Source of the DNA: Ustilago trichophora | Taxonomy: Eukaryota > Basidiomycota > Ustilaginomycetes > Ustilaginales > Ustilaginaceae | Reading direction: 5' to 3' | Length of the DNA: 64,000 nt | NCBI GenBank assembly: GCA_900323505.1 | Contig: OOIN01000003.1 | Location: 1,054,001-1,118,000, forward strand | In this document: piece after piece, positions 22,901-31,542 of the stretch | Position numbering within the stretch: position 1 is the stretch's first letter | Layout: the number at the start of each line of letters is the position of its first letter | The notes under the pieces: generated by a model | What the model was told of the DNA's origin: nothing | Database searches by the model: none | What the model saw: only the letters and a program-made list of their open reading frames with translations | Position numbers and translations under genes: made by a program

Positions 22901-23495
22901 AAAATCCCGCTTCGAGGCCGGAAAGAACGAGGCGAATCTTCGAAATACGCTCATGATCAAGCAGAAGGATAACAAGATTGCCAAGCTCACCGCCGAGATT
23001 GCGGCGTTGAAGGGGGAGGAGGCGAGTGCGACGTTGCCGAGCGGGCCGACTGGTGCGAGTGTCAGGGGCAGTGCGTTGCCTATTCGACCGGGGGTGTTTG
23101 GTCGAGGTGCTGCCCAAGGTGGACGTGGGAATGCTAGACCCATTGCAAGGCCTATCCCTACCGGACCGGCAAATACAACAGGAGCACCAACGACAGCTCC
23201 AACAACCATAGCGTCGATTCGTGGAGCAGCAGCAGGAAGAGGAGCGCCCCGCGGCGCCGCTACCACACGCGGACGTGGAGGCGCCACCACCCCTACCAAC
23301 GCACCTGCACCCACCACCACCACCACCACCACCGCAGGCGCAAAACGAAAACTCTCCACCCAAGGTCTAAACCAACCTACCTCAGGCGCTAACACATCCG
23401 AAGCTTCAAAGAAGTTGAGAGCTGCCGGAGCACCCATTGCCATCAAGAGACCTAATCAGGGTCAGGGTGGAAGTGGTGCTGGGGGGTCCGGTTGA
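16938..23495 (+). CDS. mlp1: Nuclear pore basket protein TPR/Mlp1
   Basis: A single frame of 2185 residues, close to the size of Mlp1/TPR. Residues about 110-1380 and 1480-2060 are almost continuous coiled coil, broken by an Ala/Glu/Pro-rich linker (about 1375-1455). The diagnostic TPR/MLP1 block lies near residue 1550: LNELRENHNTL, then ELEPVREQL, then LREDSKRWQTRAQSLL, matching the family's RESN...ELxPLxE...EDxxRWkxRxQxLL pattern. The C-terminus (about 2060-2185) is disordered, with RG dipeptides (GAAAGRGAPRG, TTRGRGG) and a basic KRKLS patch that could serve nuclear import. Known role: filaments of the nuclear basket, mRNP quality control, spindle-checkpoint protein docking and chromatin anchoring. 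The ATG sits in a GGCC context, and the leader before it lacks codon bias. It ends only 76 bp from the convergent SRAP gene. Confidence 0.94.
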   Translation: MADSNPVPDAQDIQRRILAAADAAEARTAVEQTPTSTSANVTMQDSTATPTMNPSATEYLPKSTALQIQLPPHLSTDQLALALTTLSEAQPRPTITTERLQSPDAELVLHLYDIALKSLSWKEQLSMLEQARQQAEASLGSTRERNHELEQEVEKERTTALEASRLKDSLQTEVINLQNQVGSLQTSLDNEKRENDASKDRSAELAAELAASQAQSAALKAEVETERRAKELVSSEKDRLSAELVGVSAQLTTLKSSTENGVRQAAEVRGRLDQAEQEKRDILASLQREREESTRKAEEIATLLTRNRDARQEISCLSTAVQESRSQENIAKFKLQGLEQEIQLTKKDAEWAHEQLLKLNETSATFRAAKRAELSRVQADLDNARQEATVARSKVESLQTAYNDASTKLSQTSEKVAELQSRLASQEDSFRTEVSSQSQLVKLLERRAEHSTQRIAELEEQWEEVLEQCRLREEAAWAETQKEVQLREALERENRELSEALDRLAEGVGIGQGQRENGDGFLDQTLDAMSDVGADFDVRSTASTPRRIGLMGTASSFNNSFGISPTAEIANRIRKSGKSFSQIYMELAKTQEELRRERLETNRLTSVLAQVMDELQDRAPQLQAQREETERLAADLDEMVAQVATASQERDTVQTEAKRLKLDLERITRENGFMSQQLADFGRQVRELTKEIILRDDPDAVARLEDDGTFLAELDAIAPLPESLPESDTQAVITNELVTFRSLTELCSQNARLLQVTRQLGAKMEEEERNSKARLAEDEDDAVNEARDLIVRLEDEVRQERYKVEEVSKERDLFRQLCATGGRSVETKAGEDAAASSAAAPVAGSGLPLAEYEALRSRHERLKTDTDAEIARYREELRSLQVEMSKTTVTSAREQALRQAADDKYTNLQRTYELTKADLDELSKRASRLQEGLARKEVEAQTFEEQLIQTRSSLEQLRTQVSSLQAEKDIWKSSESKLLEENHAMQVERNNLQELVRTTQSMQAELEQRGRDVKSRLEQDVKRLDEINEDLRSRLAAEQDLYRQLSLRREIETKDLQSRINLSSSELSNAREALAIARTSADHTQLRVEDLTRQLESTKEKLGIYERRDQLARDPVSFRAQADVELSREEQLEIELADLKAGRAAAQLEVRKSKLEVEKATAAVAEKDAALSALTQEHEQLKSATSSELAAKVAEIDGLQQQLTSASSQLSAVQTQLQELQTQLNTERSAFQAEKRSLEDAITEIGSVEERARAEQEDVKGEIRKHVQAAKEAQQKLDEITKNVETLTTDLAEAREQLNKARQEAGSLRSSKDLAEAEWGREKASWDAVRQALEREKTDLQRRIDDLTTQNQILHTHLETINAQANQIRQAAAAPLPSVDVDMEIEQASSALPQSSEAAPATSADATVPAAEAAAGGEAEPAAATSEAPAAPAEGESATAEPSATETSLPVEIKKEETSTAGTDLAHSLMKRRVEEMHEVVKFLRREKEIVDLQMEINKQETSRLKQTLEHVNKTLADTRSELDTERTKNASSASSVTQHTELLEKINQLNELRENHNTLQEIASRADARIAQLEAELKAANTELEPVREQLRNAQIDLEASQAELNVLREDSKRWQTRAQSLLQTHGISEEMQKVEQQRAESQQKIEEFQTKLQESEKATEAAKAEAATSKSHFEKLREQVRTRIAAERKAVAEAQEKLTALQKEKDEDAAKYQEAIATHEANLAQLTLERDALKQQLEQAQATAAGSASEVESAPAPAADTDDSMPAASSSADQQAAIEAAVAEAQKQFDEIKAKLEAEKEQVAAARDKHLAKGREFLKNQRAAEAEVKERDETIAQLKREFAENNAEAIERAVQERLAGGNTLAGADSEVETLRARVAELEAKLEAAETRIRELEAQLASAETADVAALKAEHAEELRRLQASLEAKYATSPPTAAVAADGDVESQVQARLKALEDERETAVQEAISAAVSAREAELKAQYDENAKSRFEAGKNEANLRNTLMIKQKDNKIAKLTAEIAALKGEEASATLPSGPTGASVRGSALPIRPGVFGRGAAQGGRGNARPIARPIPTGPANTTGAPTTAPTTIASIRGAAAGRGAPRGAATTRGRGGATTPTNAPAPTTTTTTTAGAKRKLSTQGLNQPTSGANTSEASKKLRAAGAPIAIKRPNQGQGGSGAGGSG

Positions 23496-23571
23496 TTTTG
23501 TTTTGTACTCTGCACGATCGTTGGATGAAGGAAAGATTTTAAAAAGGTGCCAAGATTATCATACAAAGGAA

Positions 23572-25536
23572 TCAGTTTGAAGGATGTTTCTTCTGCGGAG
23601 AGAAGAAGGATCGGATGTCTGCTTTTGTCGTGCGTTTGGTGGGTTTTTCGTTTGATGTGGATTTTTTTCCTGTTGGTGAACGTTCTGGTCTTAGTTTGGA
23701 GTTCTCACCAGACCTCTCCCCCTGTTCTCCTAAATCCCTAGTAGGGCTTAGATCTCTCCATGACCTTCCCTCTTCCGTTTGCAACTGCTCTGCTCGCCTC
23801 CGCTGCTTTTCGAGCATCTCATCCATCGGTCCTTTCTCTGTTTTGGGAGGGCTCTTCCAGGTATGCGGTGGAGCTTGTGGGAAAGGTTCGGAGCGGGGTT
23901 TGCCCCTATTCTTGCCACGAGGTGGGTTGACGTGGATGCCGCCGCCGGAGGAGGGGGAGAGGTGGCGGCTGTAGCCGCCTTTTGGACGGGGTGGCGAGAG
24001 TGGTGGGTTGTATGGGTCGGGTGAGAATCGGGATGATGGGGAGTGGGTAGGGTTTGCATCTCTGCTTTGGGTGGAGTCGGAGAGTGGGGAGGAGGAAGTG
24101 CGAGGGCGCTTTGATGAGGGATTGCTGGATGCTGATGTGGATCGTTTTCTACCCTCGGTTGGGGAGTCCGCCTCGTCAATGTGCACATCTGGCTCTTCAG
24201 GCACAGCAAATCCATCGCCAACTTCGTCCCCTTCAACTTCGTCCTCCTCCTGCGTTTTGATGTCATCACTCGAGCTTTGTGTCAGTTCTGAACTTGAGCT
24301 CTCACCAATGTTGACGATCGACTCGCTCCGGCTCATTTCTGCCCCTTGCTGTTGCCCACGATGGGTCTGTTCGTCTTCAAACTCTCGCTGCATTTGCTCT
24401 GCCATCTTTCGATCTGCCTCTTCCTGTTCAGCTCGAGCCGCAGCTTCCGATAGCGCTGCTTCCTTCTCCACTTGCTGAGCTGCTAGGAGTACCTGCGTAT
24501 CTTCTGATGAGCTTGGCATGAGCGAGTCGCTGTCTTCGGAGATATGTTCTGGTTCTTGCTTTACATTGTCCGAGGTGTCGACTGATGCACTTTTCGACTC
24601 TGTAGTGGTGGTAGGCTTGGACTGGTTCTGCTTGGCGAAGAAGGCCTTGAGACCATCCTTACGCTCTTCTATCGGCAAGATGAAGCTCGGGTGGCTATTG
24701 CCGACCTTTCCAACCTCCTTAGGAACCTTGTAGCACTCCAACTCGCTCTGTAGTGGTCGAAGCAGTTTGGCAACTTCAAAACTCCATGTGTCATCGACGT
24801 CATCTCCCTTCTTGACCTCATTCTCAGATTTCGGCCTTGCGTCCAAGCCTAGCCAGGTGGAGATCGCTTGTTCATTAGGCAAGATGACAGGCATTCGATC
24901 GTGCAGGAATCCTAGTTGGCTGTTGCTGGCGGTGGTGACGATGGTGAATGAGTAGAGCGGCTTGTTCTCGCCTTCGAATCGGACGCGCTCCCAGAGGCCA
25001 GCAAGGGGCATGAGTCGCTTCCCGTGTCCGGACTTGTCTTGTCTCCCTTGTCCGGGCTCTGTCATGCCGACAAAGTGAGGAATGCGCTCCAACTTGTCGC
25101 CATCGCCCCGCTTCTGCCATTCGTAGAAGCCCTGAACAAACACTACACAGCGCTGAGCCGGCAGCAAAGAGTGCCACATGGACCGCTGCGGCGACAGAAT
25201 TGTATCATCGCGCGCATTGATCGTCTTGTATGCTTCTCCGTAGCTGGGTGGCTTCTTGTGGAAACGTGGGACGAGACCCCACTTCATGGTCTGGATGATG
25301 AGCTGGTGCTTGAGGTCATCCTTGGTCGGATGCTGAACGGATTTGAGGCGGCGCTCACGCTCCCAGGAGAGCTCTCGACGGACGACAGGGCAGCGTGTTT
25401 GGGGAGCCACATTGTGGGAAGGGGTATAGTCATCTGCGTCGGGTGCCGGGGTGGGTGGACGATGATCTGGGAGCGCGTCACGGACCGCTGCGCGGTATTG
25501 CGGGATGGATTGTGCGTTGGCGAAGCGTCCGCACAT
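23572..25536 (-). CDS. HMCES/SRAP-family abasic-site shield protein
   Basis: A single frame of 654 residues. The N-terminal SRAP domain (1 to about 290) shows the invariant MCGRF start with catalytic Cys2, SHNVAPQTRCPVV, the tryptophan-rich MKWGLVPRF, INARDDTI, the glutamate-bearing FVQGFYEWQ and the histidine in LGFLHDRMPVIL. Known role: Cys2 forms a stable thiazolidine crosslink with abasic sites in single-stranded DNA, protecting replication forks; bacterial YedK is the prototype. Residues about 310-654 are a long disordered, acidic then Ser/Pro-rich extension much larger than the human tail. It ends in KADIRSFFSPQKK, a PCNA-interacting (PIP) box-like sequence with Lys in place of Gln. A similar LKAFFAK lies just after the SRAP domain. 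The start is certain because Cys2 must be exposed after Met removal. Confidence 0.94.
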   Translation of the reverse strand: MCGRFANAQSIPQYRAAVRDALPDHRPPTPAPDADDYTPSHNVAPQTRCPVVRRELSWERERRLKSVQHPTKDDLKHQLIIQTMKWGLVPRFHKKPPSYGEAYKTINARDDTILSPQRSMWHSLLPAQRCVVFVQGFYEWQKRGDGDKLERIPHFVGMTEPGQGRQDKSGHGKRLMPLAGLWERVRFEGENKPLYSFTIVTTASNSQLGFLHDRMPVILPNEQAISTWLGLDARPKSENEVKKGDDVDDTWSFEVAKLLRPLQSELECYKVPKEVGKVGNSHPSFILPIEERKDGLKAFFAKQNQSKPTTTTESKSASVDTSDNVKQEPEHISEDSDSLMPSSSEDTQVLLAAQQVEKEAALSEAAARAEQEEADRKMAEQMQREFEDEQTHRGQQQGAEMSRSESIVNIGESSSSELTQSSSDDIKTQEEDEVEGDEVGDGFAVPEEPDVHIDEADSPTEGRKRSTSASSNPSSKRPRTSSSPLSDSTQSRDANPTHSPSSRFSPDPYNPPLSPPRPKGGYSRHLSPSSGGGIHVNPPRGKNRGKPRSEPFPQAPPHTWKSPPKTEKGPMDEMLEKQRRRAEQLQTEEGRSWRDLSPTRDLGEQGERSGENSKLRPERSPTGKKSTSNEKPTKRTTKADIRSFFSPQKKHPSN

Positions 25537-25695
25537 GGTGAGATTAGCGATGTGAGTACGGCATCACGTTCGAAAAGCTGATCTGCCGATGATGGTGGTG
25601 GTGAACGATGCAGAGCTTGGTGGCTTCGCTGCCTGAAGGAGCTAGGGGATAGCCTACATCAAGGATGCTCAGCGATACGATGCGTAAGCCCAGGG

Positions 25696-25726
<31 letters not shown>

Positions 25727-25989
25727 CGCTTTTCTCCGCACTTGGCCTCCACTTTCGACCTCGGCTAATCCGAAAACTTCAAATCGGGCTGAACAATTGA
25801 ATCGGCTAGATTTTCGTGGAAAAAATGGACAGAATCACGTGTGAGCACTCGCGAAGGGCTGCGCTCGCGCAGTGTTGGACTCTAGTTCGGATGTTTTCTA
25901 CAGCTTGACTTGCATAATGCCGCAAGCGGTTGCCTTTTGGCACTTGACACTACACCATAGTCATAGCACGTCCCATTTGATCACGAACG
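25537..25989. promoter_or_regulatory. Divergent promoter with GCT/CAG microsatellite
   Basis: 453 bp between the SRAP start and the orphan gene at 25990. It carries a (GCT)n run at 25699-25727, read as CAG on the SRAP sense strand and likely in its 5' leader, and an acgtgtgagc-type E-box-like site near 25837. Otherwise featureless. Confidence 0.55.
25699..25727. repeat. (GCT)n / (AGC)n trinucleotide repeat
   Basis: Nine and a half uninterrupted GCT units upstream of the SRAP gene. Length polymorphism between strains would be expected. Confidence 0.92.
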
Positions 25990-28644
25990 ATGATGGACGA
26001 TAGCGAACAAGTGCTGCTCATGCCATCGATGTTCGGTAGCTCAGCGGTCGATGCGGTGGACGTGCCGCTTCCGGACAGCCCCGACGGGTCTCTGATGGAA
26101 CTTCCTGCTCCGGCAGAAAAAGCAGCTATCGGCCCATCCGATGCTTCTGTGCTCGCCAGTATCGCTTCCGCGACGCCAGAAGAGGCTATCAAGCTCGAAG
26201 AGCCGACATCATCCGCCAGCGCAATGCTCCAGTCACCAGCCCGCAAAGCCCACACTCTGCCCGAAGCAAAGCCAATGTCGCCAGAGAAAGCTGCACTAGC
26301 GGCCATGTTTGACTCGATCAAGATGCCCCCACCAACATCACCATCCAAATCGCCGCGGAAAGCATCCAGCGGTAGCAGCAACAACAACATCCTCTCTTCA
26401 CCTTCAAAGCAGGTCGCACGCGAAGCTGCTCCGACCGCACTGTCGCTCTTCCGCAAATCGTCCAGCTCGCCCACCAACTCTCCCTCCAAAGTCGCATCTT
26501 CCGACTCTGCCGCCTCTCGACACTACAGCCGCGACTCGCCCTTGCGTCGGCCCGTTGTGCTAAGCTCGTCCTCTCCTGGAAGAGGACTGCTACTTTCGCA
26601 GGGTGAGACAAAGAATGCTTCGACGCCTCTGTCGCCAGCCCCTGCTTCAGCTTCTGTAGGAAGCAGGCCACCTCGGATGCGCCCTTCCATGCTGGCTTCC
26701 TCATCCAGCCCTAGTGCCCGACTCTCGGATCTAAGCTTGACGCTCGACACAACAGGAACGCAGGAACTCCTCTTCAACCAAGACGCATCTTTTCTCGCCG
26801 CAGCTGCTAACACCGCTGCCGATGTGACCATCGATGACAGCTTCGACCTGTCTCGTGCCAAAGCTCGCATCGCCTCCAACGTGGCCTCCGCTTCGACGCG
26901 ACGAAGCTCGCCTGCCAAGTTCACGGGCTACAAGGCCAAGCCGCGGTGTAGTATGGTGCCGGAAGAAGGTGTGGCTGAAATTAAGCCTAGTACTCCAGGC
27001 AGGCGAGGCAATGCACTGGGTCTCAGAGGCCTGGGTGTCGGGCGGGTTGTAAAGAACGCAGCAGGGGACGACACCATCGAGCTGAATCTGACCGGAAGCT
27101 TTATGGGTAACTCGAGTATGATTGGTGGAAACCTCATGGACGAAAGTGGAGAGGCATCGTTGCTCTTCGGCAACAACTCGTTTAGTATCTCCGGCTCGCA
27201 TCCACCAAAAAAGGACAGTGACAAAGCACAGCCGGATATGGAAAAGAATACTGCCAGGAGAGGTAGCAGCGACGATGATGACGAAGAGGAAGAAGAGGAA
27301 GATTTCGAACGCGACGCGGCAAAGATGCAGAAATGGGCCGCAGAGGCCGCTCGCAAGGCACAGCTTGGTAGACAGGTTGTGGACAAGACGCTGAGCAGGC
27401 AAATCGCATCTGCTAGAGCTGCAACATCGACTGTCACTCGTCCTTCTGCTGGCTCGTCGACGGTGACAAAGCCGGTTTCTCGTTTGGCTCCTCGTCCGTC
27501 GCTTGTGACTCCGACGGCTGGGTCGAGATTGCTCAAACCACGTACTTCGGCGATCGCGGCAGCCAAGCCAGAGCCAGCCCTGTCTCGTTCGGGTAGCGCT
27601 TCCGCCGGTCTCTCCTCCCTTGCTATGCCCACATCCACTCCTCGCGCTTCTTCTTCAGAGGCTCATCCGGGCACCGCTGACCCAGCTACCGAGCTCAAGA
27701 CCCCAATGAGAAGTCGACGCAAAAGCACATTCACCAGCTCCCGTCCTCCTGTTTCTGGCCCAGCACGTCGTCGTGAATCTCTTGCTGCTGCAGCTATCGT
27801 CCAAGCGCACCCGATTCCGGCACTTCCTTCGCTGGCTCCTGCCACTCCTGGACGGAGCAGAACTACATCAGCTCCAGCTGCTGCTTCGCCTATGAAGACG
27901 CCTACAGCTGCAACCAGGACCATCCCAAAGCCGAGAGCATCGTTGACTGGTCGCACCAATGGCGTGCTCCCCACATCCCGCGCTTCCACCTCCGCCATTG
28001 CTGCATCCAGCTCAGGCGCCATAGGATCCATTCCGCGACCGCGTGCTTCATTAACCTCTAGCAGCACCACTGGAGTCCCCGCTCGTCCCACCGTTTCATC
28101 ATCCGCTCTATCCACACGCACGCCAAGTGCTCGAGCACCGACGGTCCGATCCGCCTCCATCGCCACACCCACGCCACGTGCCGCCACCTCCCGAACAGCT
28201 TCCACAGTCGACGCAACGCCCACGGGTGCGATGCGTAAAAGCGCCTCTCAGCCGCATAAGCTCGATGAGGGTACCGGCGATGTGGGTGAAACGCCCACCG
28301 CTGGGATGGGCCGGAGGACTCTGGTCCCACGCGCGAGTATGAGTCGGATCAGTGTGACTTCAACTGGCTCTGCTCGAGGGTCGCAACTTGCTACGCCAAG
28401 GGTGACAAGTGTAGCCGTTAGAGCTGGGAACAGCGCTCTGATGACACCCAGTACCGCGGTTAAGGTGTCATCTAGCGGCGTGGGCTTGAAAAGTGGTATT
28501 GTGGCGACCAGTAGGCCTTCAAAGGGAGCAGCTAGGGGCCCGACAGCTGGTGGGTTCGGGTTTAAGCCTCGCACGTCTGCTGTCCATGTAGGTGCCACCG
28601 GTCCCCAGTCTCTGCTGCTGGATGGCGAAGACAAGGAGAACTAG
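25990..28644 (+). CDS. Orphan Ser/Pro/Ala-rich basic protein
   Basis: A single frame of 884 residues with no family I recognise. It starts MMDDSEQ (ATGs at 25990 and 25993). Many S/T-P dipeptides lie in residues 50-250 (PTSPSKSPRKASS, SPTNSPSKVASS), a pattern of CDK/MAPK substrates. A short ordered-looking block sits around residues 340-400 (ALGLRGLGVGRVV, DDTIELNLTGSFMG, SLLFGNNSFSISG), and an acidic run of Asp/Glu at about 430-440 is followed by a helix (RDAAKMQKWAAEAARKAQLG). The rest is Arg/Ser/Ala/Thr-rich with recurring PRASL/PRASM elements. The basic, phosphosite-rich composition resembles microtubule- or chromatin-associated proteins, but this is only composition. It converges on the hydroxyacid dehydrogenase (160 bp) and diverges from the SRAP gene. 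Confidence 0.8.
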   Translation: MMDDSEQVLLMPSMFGSSAVDAVDVPLPDSPDGSLMELPAPAEKAAIGPSDASVLASIASATPEEAIKLEEPTSSASAMLQSPARKAHTLPEAKPMSPEKAALAAMFDSIKMPPPTSPSKSPRKASSGSSNNNILSSPSKQVAREAAPTALSLFRKSSSSPTNSPSKVASSDSAASRHYSRDSPLRRPVVLSSSSPGRGLLLSQGETKNASTPLSPAPASASVGSRPPRMRPSMLASSSSPSARLSDLSLTLDTTGTQELLFNQDASFLAAAANTAADVTIDDSFDLSRAKARIASNVASASTRRSSPAKFTGYKAKPRCSMVPEEGVAEIKPSTPGRRGNALGLRGLGVGRVVKNAAGDDTIELNLTGSFMGNSSMIGGNLMDESGEASLLFGNNSFSISGSHPPKKDSDKAQPDMEKNTARRGSSDDDDEEEEEEDFERDAAKMQKWAAEAARKAQLGRQVVDKTLSRQIASARAATSTVTRPSAGSSTVTKPVSRLAPRPSLVTPTAGSRLLKPRTSAIAAAKPEPALSRSGSASAGLSSLAMPTSTPRASSSEAHPGTADPATELKTPMRSRRKSTFTSSRPPVSGPARRRESLAAAAIVQAHPIPALPSLAPATPGRSRTTSAPAAASPMKTPTAATRTIPKPRASLTGRTNGVLPTSRASTSAIAASSSGAIGSIPRPRASLTSSSTTGVPARPTVSSSALSTRTPSARAPTVRSASIATPTPRAATSRTASTVDATPTGAMRKSASQPHKLDEGTGDVGETPTAGMGRRTLVPRASMSRISVTSTGSARGSQLATPRVTSVAVRAGNSALMTPSTAVKVSSSGVGLKSGIVATSRPSKGAARGPTAGGFGFKPRTSAVHVGATGPQSLLLDGEDKEN

Positions 28645-28804
28645 ACGAGCCTATCTCGCGCAATGCAATCACACACATCTCGATACGACCTTGACACTAG
28701 ATGGAACTGGCTGAAGAGTGTATATTGAAACGAGCATTAAAAAGCAAAAACCATCGTCAAAAATTGAGACTTGTCATTTTAGAGGTGAGAGGAAAGGAGA
28801 CGAG

Positions 28805-29898
28805 TCACTTGTGCTCCTTGACAATGTAGCTTGGCTTTCCGGTCTCGAGGGCGGTCTTGATGGAACCGAAGACTTGGACCTCCATCTTCTTCTGTGTCTC
28901 GATGGTCTCTGTGCCCATGTGGGGGAGGAGGATGCAGTTGTCCATCTTGACGAGACGTTGGTCGATCTTGGGTTCTGCTGGGTAGACGTCCAATCCGGCG
29001 CTGCTGAGCTTTCCGGAGGTGAGGGCTTCGATGAGGGCCTCTTCGTCGACTACGCCACCACGGGCGGTGTTGACGAGGATGGCACCGTCCTTCATCTGAT
29101 CGAACTGGGTCTTGCCAAAGCTCTTTTCGGTGTTCTTGTTGAGGGGGAGGTTGAGCGAGACGACGTCGGATTGGGCGAGGAGTTGCTCTTGAGATTTGAC
29201 GTAGGTGTAAGAGGCGTCTGCGTTGGGGTTGGGGTTACGGTTGTAGTAGATGATCTTCATGTCGAATGCGGCGGCGCGCTTGGCGAGGGCGGAACCGATA
29301 CCTCCCATACCGATAATGCCGAGAGTCTTTCCCTCGGGATCGTGAGCGGGCTTCAAGCCAGATTTCCACTTGCCCGAACGAGCGTTGATCTCAGCACGGT
29401 AGTACTGGCGCAAGCTCGAGAGGACGAGGAACATGGCAGTGTCGGCAGTGGCATCGTCAACGGCGGAAGGGGTGTGAGAGACGGTGATGCCTCGTGCCTT
29501 GGCAGCGTGGACGTCGATCTGGTCGTATCCGGCACCGTTGTGGCAGATCGACTTGAGCGAAGCGGGGAGCTGGTTGACGAGTTCAGCGTCAAAGACACCG
29601 ATCTTATCGGCAGAGTCGTTGTGACGGTAGATGGCAACAATGTTGGCGTACTTGCCACCGGAGGAGCAGGCCTGGAAGAACTCGGCTCTTGATGGCGTGT
29701 CGAGATGCTACAAGCAGCCAAAAAAAAAAAAAAAAAAAAAAAACCCCAGATACGAGTCAGCACGATTGGAACATGGTGAAGCTATACAGTGCGACCAGCT
29801 CTACTTACGAGGATCTCTGCAACGGAACCAAGATCGCTCTTGAGCTCGTCGTGAGCGTGGACGATGGTGCCACAAATCAGAACCTGGGGCTTGGACAT
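28805..29898 (-). CDS. D-isomer-specific 2-hydroxyacid dehydrogenase (glyoxylate/hydroxypyruvate reductase type)
   Basis: Two exons on the minus strand, 29898-29809 and 29707-28805, encode 330 residues. The first exon gives MSKPQVLICGTIVHAHDELK and ten more residues. The 101-nt intron has a gtaagt donor, gctgac branch, an uninterrupted T24 tract (A run at 29720-29743) and a tgtag acceptor. The protein shows the NAD-binding loop GIIGMGGIGSALAKR, NTARGGVVDEEAL with catalytic Arg246, the Glu in GLDVYPAEP, and His293 in LLPHMGTET. The Arg-to-His spacing of 47 fits the family. Members reduce glyoxylate, hydroxypyruvate or other 2-keto acids with NAD(P)H; the exact substrate cannot be read from sequence. 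No organelle targeting signal is evident. A later internal ATG at 29434 would drop the N-terminal substrate-domain strands, so the spliced start is preferred. Confidence 0.94.
29708..29808 (-). other. Intron with T24 polypyrimidine tract
   Basis: Donor gtaagt at 29808, branch-like gctgac, a homopolymer of 24 T on the sense strand, and acceptor tgtag at 29708. Both flanks are in phase 0 and the joined protein fits the family. Confidence 0.9.
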
Positions 29899-30594
29899 GT
29901 TTGGCGATATGTGTTGTCGGTGTGTACCGTGTTCTCGGGAAACGATGAGGTGGGGAGCAAAGATAGGAGTCGAAGACGAGGTTGCTAGAAGGGAGATGGG
30001 TTCACAACGAGTTGAACTTATATGGAGAGCGGACCGGTTACGGAGGAAGAAGCCAGCGGCGTGTGTTTGAGCGGGGCACAGGAGCAGCGCGGGGGAAAGG
30101 GGAAAATGCGAAGGACTCTCCTTTTTTTTTTGTTTCTTTTGGTGGGGAATGAACGTGGGGCAGAATCAACTCGCCACCAGCAGCCAGCCCTCCGGTCTTC
30201 TCGACATGACGCTAGGCACACGACCCTCCATTTAGTCGTCAAGTGTCTACAAAGATTGCATGTCCGAATCGAATCTCAGTTCCTAGCTGACAAGGTCTTC
30301 TACTGTGCTCAACACACCGTCTGACACACCTACGCATCTCTTCACGGCAGATGCAACCTTGAGCCAGATAGTAGCTAATGATAGAGTTACGCAGTGGGCG
30401 TACAACTTCTTGGCGACCTCTCAAGAACCCAATATGTGTGCCGATTGGGGGTTCGCTTCGAGACCCAGCAAGGTGATGTTCAAAGTGACGCACTACTAAT
30501 AAGATGATGGGTCCCCACCTCTTTTTTTTTTTTTTTTTGTCTTCGAGGTCGACTTGAACAAATCGACATTTGGCTTTCTCTAGAACTAGCTGGG

Positions 30595-30623
30595 TTGACT
30601 TGACTTGACTTGACTTGACTTGG
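30595..30623. repeat. TTGAC tandem repeat
   Basis: Nearly six perfect tandem ttgac units in noncoding DNA, about 1.3 kb upstream of the methyltransferase. Confidence 0.9.
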
Positions 30624-31518
30624 GATGAGAGTAGTTAACTATGGCTGCGGTTGTACAGGTCTGAGAAAGTGGGTAGAGTTGGGCGGTTGTGTAACTTTTT
30701 TTGCGCCCGCGGGGGAGGCGATGGAGAGTTGGAAGGCGACCCATTTCGCCGAAGCTTCGGTCCAGTCGTTGTACGCTGCATGTCCGGTCCGCGCTTCCGG
30801 TGGACTACCCATCTTTTCGCGCGACATGTGCCAACTGAGCTTATCGCGATTGAGTCATCCCGATTTCGACCTTTTTTTCCAATTGTTAGACTCTGAGTGA
30901 TATCAAATTCATTCAGACGAGGCACCAAGCTGATCGATTGGCCGGCGCTGTTTGTCTCGGAGGCGTATCGCCCGCATCACACAGATGAGGATGCGGAGCT
31001 CCAGGACCAAAGTCTGTACTGTACTGTGCCTCACCTGACTGATCGAATCCTGCCTCTTATCCTTTGCCGTGAGCGAGCTGAAATAGAAACCGAAACGCTC
31101 ATATGACTCTAGCGACAAAGACAATCACTGATTCAAGGTTGAGTTGGTTGATGATGATGTCCTCACTGCAGTTTGCGCGCTACTTCATTTCGGTGATATG
31201 CTCTGCATCCAGAGATGTTGGCGCCATTCATACACAGCAGACCAAGGTTGTTCGCCCGAAGAGCCGTCGTTTGGATGTACAGTACAGTAGGCAGGCTCTC
31301 CGCTTGAAAATCTAGTAGAGTGTGCGTGTATGTGTGTGTTTCTTCCTTTCTTTGCTTGAGCTCGCGTCCTTGTTGCCGCGCGCGCGGGCGCCTTTCTTGT
31401 TGTTGTGCATTGCTGCTGCTCATGCTGCTTACTGCTTCAGTTTCAGTGCAACTTTTTGTGTGCCTCGGCGGCACGGGAGCAGTGCTGCAGCAAGCAACTT
31501 TCTTCTTCTTCTTCTTAG

Positions 31519-31542
31519 TGCTTGCTTGCTTGCTTGCTTGCT
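31519..31542. repeat. (CTTG)n microsatellite
   Basis: About six tandem gcttgctt-type units directly after a CTT run, within the likely leader of the methyltransferase gene. Confidence 0.9.
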
